This document shows, one piece after another, positions 27,361-37,450 of a stretch of 40,244 nucleotides of DNA. Source of the DNA: Comamonadaceae bacterium (GTDB lineage: Bacteria > Pseudomonadota > Gammaproteobacteria > Burkholderiales > Burkholderiaceae_C); contig CANFXC010000020.1 of assembly GCA_947450765.1 (NCBI GenBank), positions 1-40,244 on the forward strand. The letters run 5' to 3'. Position 1 is the stretch's first letter. The number at the start of each line of letters is the position of its first letter. The notes below the pieces were generated by a model, which saw only the letters and a list, made by a program, of their open reading frames with translations, had not been told where the DNA came from and did not search any database. Made by a program: the position numbers and the translations under genes.

Positions 27361-28142
27361 CGTGTCACGAAAAGTTCTGGGGGCTTGGGTTTAGAGACAA
27401 AAGGGACGCGCTTGAGCCAGAGCTTCAGGGCTTGCCAGTGGATGCGGCCGACCACCCCGAAGGTCATGGCCGGGTAGCGCCACAAGGCTTTGTGCAGGCT
27501 GGCCGGGCAGATGGGCTCTAAGGTGCCAGCGACGCTGGTTTGCAGCAGCGGGCCGGTGGCGTCGTCATGGTCGATGCGGGCCACTGTGCGTTCAATACCG
27601 TCGTGCTCGGTGCGCATGAAACGAAAGCGATAACCGCCCTCTATTTCGCAAAAAGGCGAGACGTGGAAAACTTTGTTGGCGCGCAATTCTTGGCCGTAAC
27701 GTGGCGAGTCCAACAGGTAGCAGTGGCGTTCGCCGAAGGTGTTGTTGACCTCCACCACGATGGCGCGCAATGCGCCTTCCGTGGTGTGGCAATACCAAAA
27801 ACTCACCGGTTTGAAGGTGAAGCCGAAGACACGCGGGTAGGTGTGCAGCCAGACTTCACCTTGCGCATCAGCGATGCCTTCTGACTGCAACAGGGCGTCA
27901 AGCCAGACCAAGCAGTCAGCGCTGCCGTCGCCATGGTCGCGGTCATGAAAACTCAGCGCGGCCCGGCGATTGCGTGCCAGCGCACCAGGGCCATCGCGCT
28001 GCATGGCACGCAGCGGCAGCATTAAAAAGTAGGTTGGGTAATTGAAGTCGTGGCGGGCTGGTTTGAGCCGTGTGTGACGCACTTCACCAAAGCCGATCAA
28101 GGCTTGGGTAGGCGCAACAACCAACGTCATGCGGTCAGCCAT
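27357..28142 (-). CDS. DUF1365 family protein
   Basis: The 261-residue protein matches DUF1365: GEVRHTRLKPARHDFNYP near the start, then GEVWLHTYPRVFGFTFKPVS, WYCHTTEGALRAIVVEVNN and KVFHVSPFCEIEGGYRF. The function is unknown; the family is almost always encoded between a flavin amine-oxidase-like gene and a CFA-like gene, as here. Start ATG 28142 has a GGGAAG ribosome binding site and overlaps the previous gene by 16 bases. ATG 28130 would overlap it by ATGA and is an alternative. The conserved His residues hint at metal or substrate binding. Confidence 0.92.
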   Translation of the reverse strand: MADRMTLVVAPTQALIGFGEVRHTRLKPARHDFNYPTYFLMLPLRAMQRDGPGALARNRRAALSFHDRDHGDGSADCLVWLDALLQSEGIADAQGEVWLHTYPRVFGFTFKPVSFWYCHTTEGALRAIVVEVNNTFGERHCYLLDSPRYGQELRANKVFHVSPFCEIEGGYRFRFMRTEHDGIERTVARIDHDDATGPLLQTSVAGTLEPICPASLHKALWRYPAMTFGVVGRIHWQALKLWLKRVPFVSKPKPPELFVTR

Positions 28143-29554
28143 TCTTCTTCCCGCGAGGTCTTGGCCAGCTCAGCTACACGCATTTTTTCAAGGGCCGCAT
28201 CTCGCAGCAGCTCCTTGGCTGCGTGCAGGCCCGACTTGAGTCCGTCTTCATGAAAACCGTAGCCGGTCCAGGCGCCGCAAAAATAGGTGTGTTGTTGGCC
28301 TTGCAGTGCGGGCAATTCTTTTTGCGCGCGGATGGCGGCGAGGTCAAACACCGGGTGTGAATAGTTGAAGCTGCCCAGAATGGCGCCTTCGTCAATGCCT
28401 GCCACCGGGTTCAGCGAAACGATGACCGGTTGTGCAAATGGCAGGGGTTGCAGCAGGTTGAGCAGGTAGTGAAGACAGACTTGTGCTGACTCGCGCTGGG
28501 TCTCTGGCGCACGCTCATAGTTCCAAGCGGCCCAAGCCAACGGACGCTTTGGCAAGACCGCTGTGTCGGTGTGCAGCACGGCGCGGTTAGGCTGATAACG
28601 AATAGCGCTTAGCACGGCCTGCTCAGCTGCAGTTGGCTCCGCCAGCAGCGCCAGCGCCTGGTCTGAATGCGTGGCGAGTATCACCTTGTCAAAGGTTTCA
28701 ACCTGGTGCGTACCGACCGCTCCGCTGTAGATGCGCACGCCGTCGGCATCGCGCTTGATGGCATGCACGCGCGTGGACAGGCGCTTGTCGGAGATGCCCG
28801 CAACGATCTTGTCAACATAGTGGCGCGCACCGCCCGCCACCGTCCACCACTGTGGCCGGTCGGCCACTTGGAGCAGGCCGTGGTTGTGGCAAAAGCGGAT
28901 CATGGTGGCCACCGGAAACTGCAGCATCTGGTCGGTCGGGCAAGACCAGATGCAGCCCATCATGGGCAGAAAATACCAGTCGCGGAATTCATCTGAAAAA
29001 TTTTCTTGTTGCAGGAAGTCGACCAGTGGCTGTTGCATGGCAGCTTCTGCGCCGGACTCGGCCAGGGCGGTGCATCGCTGGTTGAAGCGCATGATGTCCC
29101 GCAACATGCGCAAAAAACGCCAGTTCAGTAAGTTGCCACGTTGCGCAAAGACGCTGTTCGGGCTGGAGCCGCTCCACTCCAGCGCAGCGTGCGTGCGTCC
29201 TTGGCTGAGGGGGTTGGAGGCCGGTACCTTGACCGAAAACGACATGTCCGATTTGGCCGTGGCCACACCTAACTCCGCAAAGAGCTGAATCAGCTGAGGA
29301 TAAGTGCGTTCATTGAAGACGAGAAAGCCGGTGTCAACACCATGCGTCACAAGGCTGTTCTGGCCATTTTTGCCCGGCAGCGTGACGTCGACGGTGTGGG
29401 TGTGGCCGCCGAAATAATCACCGGCCTCAAACAAGGTGATGTCAGCCGAACCGGCCAGCTGATGAGCGGCGGCCAAACCCGAAATGCCTGAGCCGATGAT
29501 CGCCACCCGTGGCCTACCACCGGTGTGAGGTGTTCTTGACGTTGCAAAACTCAT
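28127..29554 (-). CDS. FAD/NAD-binding amine-oxidase-like flavoprotein of the lipid operon
   Basis: The 475-residue flavoprotein has a dinucleotide-binding motif VAIIGSGISGLAAAHQL near residue 17, FEAGDYFGGHTHTVDV after it, and a C-terminal FAD motif FCGAWTGYGFHEDGLKSG. It belongs to the phytoene-desaturase/amine-oxidase superfamily. It heads the coupled gene set flavoprotein-DUF1365-methyltransferase, so it likely oxidises or desaturates an acyl chain before or after methylation. GAGGT seven bases before the ATG is a good ribosome binding site. I saw no convincing ECF-sigma promoter in the 76 bases upstream; the operon may read through from the peroxidase gene. Similar sets respond to singlet oxygen in Rhodobacter (known), but no rpoE-chrR pair is in this window. 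Confidence 0.9.
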   Translation of the reverse strand: MSFATSRTPHTGGRPRVAIIGSGISGLAAAHQLAGSADITLFEAGDYFGGHTHTVDVTLPGKNGQNSLVTHGVDTGFLVFNERTYPQLIQLFAELGVATAKSDMSFSVKVPASNPLSQGRTHAALEWSGSSPNSVFAQRGNLLNWRFLRMLRDIMRFNQRCTALAESGAEAAMQQPLVDFLQQENFSDEFRDWYFLPMMGCIWSCPTDQMLQFPVATMIRFCHNHGLLQVADRPQWWTVAGGARHYVDKIVAGISDKRLSTRVHAIKRDADGVRIYSGAVGTHQVETFDKVILATHSDQALALLAEPTAAEQAVLSAIRYQPNRAVLHTDTAVLPKRPLAWAAWNYERAPETQRESAQVCLHYLLNLLQPLPFAQPVIVSLNPVAGIDEGAILGSFNYSHPVFDLAAIRAQKELPALQGQQHTYFCGAWTGYGFHEDGLKSGLHAAKELLRDAALEKMRVAELAKTSREEEWLTA

Positions 29555-29630
29555 CGGGCACCTCAGGGTTGGGCAAAAGTGTTGGAAATCGGCTGATTTA
29601 CCTTCTAGTCTTATTATGACTGAGTAGTAT

Positions 29631-30272
29631 TTATTTTGTCGAAAGGAGAATTTCCAAGGCTTTCACGAAGCTTGGATCTTGTGGCTCCACTGACGAGTTA
29701 AAGGCGCTGACCTTGAGCCCATCGCGGCTCACCAAGTACTTGTAAAAGTTCCAGCGTGGCGTCGTGCCGGTGGTGCTGGCCAGCTGTTTGAACAGCGGGT
29801 TGGCTGTGCGGCCCCTGACGGAGGTCTTGGCGAACATCGGAAATTTCACATTGAAGGTGTTCTCGCAAAAGGCGGCGATCTCTTGATTGCTACCAGTCTC
29901 TTGTGAAAAATCGTTGGAAGGAAACCCGAGCACCACCAAGCCGCGGTCTTTGTATTTGGCGTGCAACGCCTCCAGACCTTCGTATTGGTGGGTGAACCCG
30001 CAAAAGCTCGCGGTGTTGACGACCAGCAAAACCTTGCCGCTGTACTGACACAGGTCTTGGGGTTTTTCGTCTTGTAAACGCAAAAAGCTTTGTTGCAGCA
30101 ATACCGGACAAGCTGCGCCCTTAGCCGCTGCGGCTGGGTTCAGGGGTGCGACGATGGCTGGACTTTGCGCCAGCGCGGGCCCTGCCAGCCACAGCGCGGT
30201 AAAGAGTGTGCAGAGCAGACCCCTCACAAACCAAAACAAGCGAAAGCCTAGAAATTGATTGAAATTTTGCAT
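29631..30272 (-). CDS. Exported glutathione-peroxidase-family thiol peroxidase
   Basis: The 213-residue product carries an N-terminal signal or anchor (FRLFWFVRGLLCTLFTALWLAGPALAQ). The glutathione peroxidase fold has peroxidatic Cys in NTASFCGFTHQYEGL, Gln in GFPSNDFSQE, and the Trp-Asn pair in RWNFYKYLV. It uses Cys, not selenocysteine, so it probably reduces lipid or hydrogen peroxides with a thioredoxin-like donor. The signal suggests the periplasm, which is unusual for the mostly cytoplasmic bacterial family. The start is uncertain: ATG 30272 is chosen for the signal; ATG 30314 and 30320 are in frame. It lies 76 bases upstream of the lipid operon on the same strand. Confidence 0.87.
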   Translation of the reverse strand: MQNFNQFLGFRLFWFVRGLLCTLFTALWLAGPALAQSPAIVAPLNPAAAAKGAACPVLLQQSFLRLQDEKPQDLCQYSGKVLLVVNTASFCGFTHQYEGLEALHAKYKDRGLVVLGFPSNDFSQETGSNQEIAAFCENTFNVKFPMFAKTSVRGRTANPLFKQLASTTGTTPRWNFYKYLVSRDGLKVSAFNSSVEPQDPSFVKALEILLSTK

Positions 30273-30457
30273 GGTCGAACCAGAAGTTGCGGCATAGCGC
30301 CTTGATATATTCATAAACAATATTCAACTATATAACCAAGTGGGTGTGACTCGATATGGCCTATTCATTTGAATGGGCTTGTCGCCGTTGGATTCAAAGG
30401 GTCATGTTGACAGCTTAGAATCCGCGACTAAGCGGTCCTGCCGCGTGAGGAATACCT

Positions 30458-31318
30458 ATGCTTTACCCAGAATTATTCAAGCAACTAGAAGCCGTCCGTT
30501 GGGACATGGACAAGGATATTCCTTGGGCCAGTTTTGATGCCACCAAGCTCTCCGACGAGCAGGCGCAAACCATCAAAATGAACGCCATTACCGAATGGGC
30601 GGCCTTGCCAGCCACCGAGATGTTCTTGCGTGACAACAAGGATGACAGCGACTTTTCCGCTTTCATGTCGATCTGGTTTTTTGAAGAGCAAAAGCATTCT
30701 TTGGTGCTGATGGAATATTTGCGTCGCTATCGGCCTGAGCTGGTACCGACCGAAGAAGAGCTGCATGAGGTGCGTTTTGAGTTTGAGCCGGCGCCACCAC
30801 TCGAAACCCTGATGCTGCATTTTTGCGGCGAGATTCGCCTGAACCATTGGTACCGCTGCGCCAGTGAGTGGCACACCGAGCCGGTCATCAAGCAGATCTA
30901 CACACAGCTCAGCCAAGACGAAGCGCGCCACGGCGGTGCTTATTTGCGTTACATGAAGCGCGCCATCAACAAGTCAGGCATTGAGGCGAAAGCCGCTTTC
31001 AGCAAAGTCGGCGTGTTGATGGCCAGCGCCCGCCGCACCGCGCAAGCCCTGCACCCGACCAATTTACACGTCAACAAAGCGCTGTTTCCGCGTGACACCG
31101 TGCAGTCGCGCTTGCCTGATCCGGCGTGGTTGGAGCATTGGCTGGACACACAAATCAAGTTCGACACCGAGTGGGAAACCAAGGTGGTTGACCGCATCCT
31201 GCACAACATGAGCTTGCTGATGGAGCAAAAATTCAAAAGTGTACAGGACCTCAATCGCTACAGAAAAGAGTTGACCCGCGAGATCGCGGCGGCTGTGGAG
31301 ACGCAACCGGCTGTGTGA
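30458..31318 (+). CDS. Ferritin-like di-iron protein, acyl-ACP-desaturase-related
   Basis: The 286-residue, mostly helical protein has the paired di-iron motifs FFEEQKHSLVLMEYL (about 72-86, E-x2-H) and SQDEARHGGAYLRYM (about 151-165, E-x2-H), with further Glu in ITEWAALPATEMFL and EIRLNHWYR. The spacing resembles acyl-ACP desaturases and related ferritin-like oxidases more than iron-storage ferritin. GAGGAA, seven bases before the ATG, is a good ribosome binding site. It is divergent from the exported peroxidase and the lipid operon. It might insert an oxygen or a double bond in an acyl chain, or only handle iron; I cannot decide. Confidence 0.78.
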   Translation: MLYPELFKQLEAVRWDMDKDIPWASFDATKLSDEQAQTIKMNAITEWAALPATEMFLRDNKDDSDFSAFMSIWFFEEQKHSLVLMEYLRRYRPELVPTEEELHEVRFEFEPAPPLETLMLHFCGEIRLNHWYRCASEWHTEPVIKQIYTQLSQDEARHGGAYLRYMKRAINKSGIEAKAAFSKVGVLMASARRTAQALHPTNLHVNKALFPRDTVQSRLPDPAWLEHWLDTQIKFDTEWETKVVDRILHNMSLLMEQKFKSVQDLNRYRKELTREIAAAVETQPAV

Positions 31319-31324
31319 TCCGCT

Positions 31325-31441
31325 CCCGTCATGGCGAGCGCAGCGCGGCCATCCATGTTCGAGGTGCGCGGTGATGGACTGCCGCGCTTCGCTCGCAGTG
31401 ACGGGGTATTTTGAGCTGGCAGTGACGCGGTATTTTTGACT
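31325..31441. repeat. REP/BIME-like palindrome with a short tandem duplication
   Basis: Bases 31325-31356 are complementary to 31374-31405 with 5 mismatches in 32, giving a long hairpin typical of repetitive extragenic palindromes (GTCAtgGCGAGCG...CGCTCGCagTGAC). The right end GCAGTGACGGGGTATTTT is repeated about 22 bases on (31420-31437, with a C for G change). It fills the gap between two convergent genes and probably acts as a bidirectional terminator. Only one copy is in the window. Confidence 0.82.
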
Positions 31442-31451
31442 CGCAGGGCGG

Positions 31452-32615
<1,164 letters not shown>

Positions 32616-32623
32616 TCAGTGAC

Positions 32624-33718
32624 TCAGGTGGAGCGGCGTTGCAGCAACATGGCGTCGCCGTAACTGAAAAAGCGGTAACGCGCCTCAATGGCGTGCTGGT
32701 ACAGCGCCATGATGTGCTCGTAACCCGAAAAAGCACTGACCAGCATCATCAGCGTGCTCTTGGGCAAATGGAAGTTGGTCAGCAGCAGGTCGACCACGCG
32801 GAACTCAAAACCCGGCGTGATGAAAATATTGGTGTCGTCGCAGGCCTCACCAAACAGCGCTTGCGACTCCAGCGCCCGCACGGTGGTGGTGCCAACCGCC
32901 ACCACGCGGCCGCCGCGCGCACGGCAATCCGCGATCGCTTGGCGGGTCGCAGCCGGCACCTCAAAGCGCTCAAAGTGCATGGTGTGGTCGGCGATGTTCT
33001 CAGTCTTGACCGGCTGAAACGTACCCGCGCCAACGTGCAGCGTGACGCTGGCTTGTGGAATGCCGCGTGCGCTCAGCTGCGCCAGCATGGCGGCGTCAAA
33101 GTGCAGGGCGGCCGTGGGCGCAGCAACCGCCCCCGGGTGCTTGGCAAAGACGGTCTGGTAACGCTGCTCGTCTTCGGCAGAATCGCTGTGCGTGATGTAC
33201 GGCGGCAATGGCACATGGCCGTGTGCGGCCATCAGCGCATAGGGGTCGGCGCTCAGGGCAAAGTGGTACAGCGGCCCGTCTGCGTTCGGCCAGCGTCCTA
33301 GCAGCGTGGTGGTGAAACCGCCGTCCATCAGCAGCCGCGCGCCGGGCAGCGGTTTTTTGCTGACCTTCATGTGTGCCGCGACTTCATACCCAGCACTGCC
33401 GCTCGTGAGGACGCGCTCAATCAGTAATTCGAGTCGTCCGCCGCTGGTTTTTTGGCCATACAGCCGCGCCTTGACCACCTGCGTGTCATTGAAGACCAGC
33501 AGATCCCCCGGGTTCAGCAGCGCTGCTAGGTCAGTGAAGCGCCGATCTGTGATCGGGGCTTGCCGGCCGTCGAGCAGGCGCGAGCCGCTGCGCTCGGCTG
33601 GTGGATGCTGGGCGATCAGTTCCTCGGGCAAAGTGAAGTCGAAATCACTCAGCGTGAAGGCGGTCTTGGCCAATGGCTTGGAAAGGGGCTGGGGAGTGGT
33701 CTGGGAGGGCGTCTGCAT
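32624..33718 (-). CDS. queA: S-adenosylmethionine:tRNA ribosyltransferase-isomerase
   Basis: QueA transfers and rearranges the ribosyl group of SAM onto preQ1-tRNA to give epoxyqueuosine. The 364 residues include the family start [29 protein letters not shown], the [11 protein letters not shown] motif, and [20 protein letters not shown] near the C-terminus. The first 20 residues are a low-complexity extension rich in Thr, Gln and Pro, so the true start could be the internal [11 protein letters not shown] region. It is divergent from recG with 17 bases between start codons, so their promoters must overlap each other's coding ends. Confidence 0.97.
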   Translation of the reverse strand: MQTPSQTTPQPLSKPLAKTAFTLSDFDFTLPEELIAQHPPAERSGSRLLDGRQAPITDRRFTDLAALLNPGDLLVFNDTQVVKARLYGQKTSGGRLELLIERVLTSGSAGYEVAAHMKVSKKPLPGARLLMDGGFTTTLLGRWPNADGPLYHFALSADPYALMAAHGHVPLPPYITHSDSAEDEQRYQTVFAKHPGAVAAPTAALHFDAAMLAQLSARGIPQASVTLHVGAGTFQPVKTENIADHTMHFERFEVPAATRQAIADCRARGGRVVAVGTTTVRALESQALFGEACDDTNIFITPGFEFRVVDLLLTNFHLPKSTLMMLVSAFSGYEHIMALYQHAIEARYRFFSYGDAMLLQRRST

Positions 33719-33735
33719 GGAGGCACAATTGTCCC

Positions 33736-35850
33736 ATGCCGCCTTCCGCCGCTTCTTCTCGAACGTCTAGCCCGACCGCTGCGGCAGCGCCCAAGCCTGC
33801 CGAAAAAACGCACGCGCAAAAATTGCTCGACAAACTCGGGTTGCGCCGTGACATTGATCTGGCGCTGCACCTGCCCTTGCGTTACGAGGATGAAACGCGT
33901 ATCAGCCGGCTAGCCGATGCCCGCGACGGTGAGACCGTGCAGATCGAAGCCGAGGTGACGCACAGTGAGATCAGCTTCAAGCCGCGTCGGCAACTGCGCG
34001 TGACGGTGAACGACGGCAGTGACAGCTGCGTCTTGCGCTTCATCAATTTTTACCCGGCGCACCAAAAAACCCTCAGCATCGGCAACCGCGTGCGGGTGCG
34101 CGGCGAGTTGCGTGGCGGCTTTGTGTCGAGCGAAATGGTGCATCCCAGCTTCAAGCTGGCCGGAGGCGAATTGCCCGCGTCGCTGACGCCGGTCTATCCG
34201 ACCGTCGCCGGTTTGCCGCAGGCTTATTTGCGCAAAGCGGTGCCTAGCGGTGTTGCCCGCGCCGATTTGAGCGAGACAGTGCCGGCTGAAGGCCTGGCCC
34301 AGCTGCGCGCTTTGTTCAGTCTGCGAGAGTCCCTGCGGTTCTTGCACCAGCCGACGCCTGATGTGGCGCTGGCGGCGCTGGAAGACCGCAGTCACCCGGC
34401 TTGGCAGCGGCTGAAAGCCGAGGAGCTGCTGGCGCAGCAACTGTCGCAATTAGAGGCCCGCCGTATTCGCGGCGCCATGCGTGCGCCGCCGCTCACGCCA
34501 CCCGTTGAGCGCTCAAGCCAAGGCACACTGTATGACCAGTTGCTGGCGCAGCTGCCATTTCAATTGACAACAGCCCAACAGCGCGTCGGCCATGAAATTG
34601 ACGCTGACTTGCAAAAAAATGTGCCGATGCACCGCTTGCTGCAAGGGGACGTTGGCTCCGGCAAAACCGTGGTGGCGGCGCTGGCGGCCGCCCGCTGCAT
34701 GGACGCTGGCTGGCAATGCGCCTTGATGGCGCCCACTGAAATTCTGGCCGAGCAACACTTTCGCAAACTCATCAGCTGGTTGGAGCCGATGGGCATTCAA
34801 ACCGCTTGGCTCACCGGCAGTCAAAAAGCCAAGGAGCGGCGCGAAGCCCTGGCCTTGATTGCCAGCGGCGAGGCCGGTTTGGTGGTGGGCACACACGCTG
34901 TGATTCAAGACAAAGTGGTCTTCAAAAATCTGGCGCTAGCGATCATTGACGAGCAGCATCGCTTTGGCGTGGCGCAGCGTTTGGCCCTGCGCAGCAAGAT
35001 GACGGCAGACGGGCAGGAGCCGCATTTGTTGATGATGACGGCCACGCCGATTCCACGCACGCTGGCCATGAGCTACTACGCTGACCTCGATGTCTCGACC
35101 ATCGACGAGCTGCCGCCGGGGCGAACGCCCATCGTCACCAAGGTCATCAGTGACAGCCGGCGCGACGAAGTGGTGGAGCGCATTCGCGGCCAGTTGGCCG
35201 AAGGGCGGCAGGTTTATTGGGTCTGCCCTTTGATCGAGGAAAGTGAAGCGGTCGACCTGACCAACGCCACCGAAACCCATGAGTCGCTGTCGGCGGCATT
35301 GCCCGGCACGCAAGTGGGTCTGCTGCATTCGCGCATGCCGGTGGCTGAGAAAAAAGCCGTGATGGCGCTGTTCAATGCAGGCCAGACCGGCGTGCTGGTC
35401 AGCACCACCGTGATCGAGGTCGGTGTGGACGTGCCGAATGCGTCGCTGATGGTGATTGAGCATGCCGAGCGCTTTGGTTTGTCGCAGTTGCACCAGCTGC
35501 GAGGTCGGGTGGGGCGCGGGGCGGCCGCGTCGGCCTGCGTCTTGCTGTATTCGACGGGCGACGGCCCGCGTCTGGGCGAAACCGCACGCGCCCGGCTCAA
35601 AGCCATGGCCGAAACACAGGACGGCTTCGAGATCGCCCGGCGCGATTTGGAGATTCGCGGACCCGGAGAATTTCTAGGCGCACGGCAGTCCGGCGCGCCC
35701 TTGCTGCGGTTTGCCGACTTGGCCACCGACACCGAGTTACTGGCTTGGGCGCGCGCGTTGGCACCGCTGATGCTAGATCGTCATGCCGACATGGCGCAGC
35801 GCCATATTCTGCGTTGGCTGGGCGGTAAAGCCGATTATCTGAAGGCTTGA
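33736..35850 (+). CDS. recG: ATP-dependent DNA helicase RecG
   Basis: RecG remodels stalled replication forks and Holliday junctions. The 704-residue product has the N-terminal wedge (OB) domain, Walker A GDVGSGKT at 304-311, DEQH at 405-408 ([10 protein letters not shown]), [15 protein letters not shown] for motif III, and the C-terminal motifs [14 protein letters not shown] and [15 protein letters not shown] 33736 is preferred because the longer frame to 33673 overlaps queA, and the next residues ([11 protein letters not shown]) are a plausible flexible start. The oxyR gene follows after 35 bases, as in several Burkholderiales. Confidence 0.97.
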   Translation: MPPSAASSRTSSPTAAAAPKPAEKTHAQKLLDKLGLRRDIDLALHLPLRYEDETRISRLADARDGETVQIEAEVTHSEISFKPRRQLRVTVNDGSDSCVLRFINFYPAHQKTLSIGNRVRVRGELRGGFVSSEMVHPSFKLAGGELPASLTPVYPTVAGLPQAYLRKAVPSGVARADLSETVPAEGLAQLRALFSLRESLRFLHQPTPDVALAALEDRSHPAWQRLKAEELLAQQLSQLEARRIRGAMRAPPLTPPVERSSQGTLYDQLLAQLPFQLTTAQQRVGHEIDADLQKNVPMHRLLQGDVGSGKTVVAALAAARCMDAGWQCALMAPTEILAEQHFRKLISWLEPMGIQTAWLTGSQKAKERREALALIASGEAGLVVGTHAVIQDKVVFKNLALAIIDEQHRFGVAQRLALRSKMTADGQEPHLLMMTATPIPRTLAMSYYADLDVSTIDELPPGRTPIVTKVISDSRRDEVVERIRGQLAEGRQVYWVCPLIEESEAVDLTNATETHESLSAALPGTQVGLLHSRMPVAEKKAVMALFNAGQTGVLVSTTVIEVGVDVPNASLMVIEHAERFGLSQLHQLRGRVGRGAAASACVLLYSTGDGPRLGETARARLKAMAETQDGFEIARRDLEIRGPGEFLGARQSGAPLLRFADLATDTELLAWARALAPLMLDRHADMAQRHILRWLGGKADYLKA

Positions 35851-35885
35851 TCAAAACTTTCAGGCAATGGCGGCACAATGCCCGC

Positions 35886-36848
35886 ATGACGCTGACTGAA
35901 CTCAAATACATCGTGGCTGTGGCCCGCGAGAAGCACTTTGGCAAGGCCGCAGAAGCCTGCCATGTCTCACAGCCGACGCTGAGCGTGGCGATCAAAAAAC
36001 TCGAAGAAGAATTGCAAGTCAAGCTGTTTGAACGCAATGCCAATGAGATCACAGTGACGCCGCTGGGCGAAGAAATCGTGCGCCAAGCGCAAAGCGTGCT
36101 GGAACAAGCCGACAGCATTCGCGAGATCGCCAAACGCGGCAAAGACCCGCTGGCCGGCGCGCTGCGGCTGGGCATCATCTACACCATCGGCCCGTATTTA
36201 TTGCCTGATCTGGTGCGTCAAGTCATCACGCTCAGTCCGCAAATGCCCTTGATGCTGCAAGAAAACTTCACCGTGAAATTACTTGAGGAGTTGCGTACGG
36301 GCGAGATTGATTGCGCCATTCTGGCCGAGCCTTTTCCCGACACCAATCTGGCGATAGCGCCTTTGTATGACGAGCCTTTTGTGGCGGCGGTACCCAGCTC
36401 GCACCCGCTGGCCCAGCGTGACAACATCACCGCCGAAGAGCTCAAGCACGAGACCATGTTGTTGCTTGGCAATGGTCATTGCTTTCGCGACCATGTGCTG
36501 GAGGTGTGTCCGGAGTTCGCCCGTTTTTCCAGCAACGCCGAAGGCATCCGCAAGAGTTTTGAAGGCTCCTCGCTGGAGACCATCAAGCACATGGTGGCGT
36601 CCGGCATGGGGGTGACTTTGGTGCCGCGGCTGAGCGTGCCCAAAGGTGCGCTGAAGATGGATGGACAGCCCCAGCCAGCGGTTTTCGACGAGCACCCGTT
36701 CATTCGTTACCTGCCTTTTGAAGGCTATGTGCCGACGCGCCGCGTGGTGCTGGCTTGGCGTCGTAGCTTCACGCGCTACGAAGCCATCGCCGCGCTGCGC
36801 AATGCCATCTACGCCTGTGAGTTGCCGGGTGTCACACGACTGTCCTGA
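35886..36848 (+). CDS. oxyR: OxyR, LysR-type peroxide sensor
   Basis: OxyR activates peroxide-defence genes after a disulfide forms between two cysteines. The 320-residue product has the LysR helix-turn-helix (FGKAAEACHVSQPTLSVAIKKLE). Its redox pair is C199 and C208 in GNGHCFRDHVLEVC, the same numbering as in E. coli OxyR, so peroxide sensing is well supported. ATG 35886 is chosen because the family begins MTLTELKYIVAV; the frame to 35847 is rejected. It lies between recG and dps, with 78 bases before dps. dps and katG in this window are likely targets. Confidence 0.97.
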   Translation: MTLTELKYIVAVAREKHFGKAAEACHVSQPTLSVAIKKLEEELQVKLFERNANEITVTPLGEEIVRQAQSVLEQADSIREIAKRGKDPLAGALRLGIIYTIGPYLLPDLVRQVITLSPQMPLMLQENFTVKLLEELRTGEIDCAILAEPFPDTNLAIAPLYDEPFVAAVPSSHPLAQRDNITAEELKHETMLLLGNGHCFRDHVLEVCPEFARFSSNAEGIRKSFEGSSLETIKHMVASGMGVTLVPRLSVPKGALKMDGQPQPAVFDEHPFIRYLPFEGYVPTRRVVLAWRRSFTRYEAIAALRNAIYACELPGVTRLS

Positions 36849-36926
36849 GTGCTGCACGGCTTGTCCCTCAGCGGGCACTTGATTCGCAGGAGGCGTAAAG
36901 TCACACCTTTATTTCAAAGGAAATTC

Positions 36927-37439
36927 ATGTCTGAAAAATCATTTCCTGGCACGTCGACGGGCGCCCCGCGTATCAACATCGGGATCAGCGACGAGCACCG
37001 AGCCGCTATTGCGCAAGGGCTGAGCCGCCTGCTGGCTGACACCTACACGCTGTACCTGACCACCCACAATTTCCACTGGAACGTCACCGGGCCGATGTTC
37101 AACACGCTGCACCAAATGTTCATGACGCAGTACACCGAGTTGTGGGCGGCGGTTGACCCGGTCGCCGAGCGCATCCGCTCGCTTGGCCACCCAGCGCCAG
37201 GCTCTTACGCGCAGTTCACCCAGCTCACTTCCTTGCCAGATGTGCCACCGACCCCACCCAAGGCGCTGGAGATGGTGCGAATTCTCGTACAAGGCCATGA
37301 GGCCGTGGCGCGCACCGCTCGCAGTCTGTTCCCTGTGGCTGAGCAAGCGGGTGACGAGCCAACTGCCGACCTGCTGACTCAGCGTCTGACCATCCACGAG
37401 CAGTCTGCTTGGATGCTGCGATCGCTGCTGGAAGAGTGA
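36927..37439 (+). CDS. dps: Dps-family DNA-protection ferritin
   Basis: Dps forms a 12-mer that oxidises Fe2+ with H2O2 and stores iron, and often binds DNA. The 170-residue product has [20 protein letters not shown] and [18 protein letters not shown], which hold the ferroxidase His, Asp and Glu residues shared between subunits. ATG 36927 follows AAAGGA with ideal spacing. It lies right after oxyR, and OxyR regulates dps in many proteobacteria. The stop overlaps a possible upstream start of ubiA. Confidence 0.95.
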   Translation: MSEKSFPGTSTGAPRINIGISDEHRAAIAQGLSRLLADTYTLYLTTHNFHWNVTGPMFNTLHQMFMTQYTELWAAVDPVAERIRSLGHPAPGSYAQFTQLTSLPDVPPTPPKALEMVRILVQGHEAVARTARSLFPVAEQAGDEPTADLLTQRLTIHEQSAWMLRSLLEE

Positions 37440-37450
37440 GCGGGGGCAAG

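Noticed and set aside
29555..29630. ECF (ChrR-type sigma-E) promoter for the lipid operon
   Set aside because: No TGATCC-like -35 with a TAAGTA-like -10 at suitable spacing was found on the minus strand.
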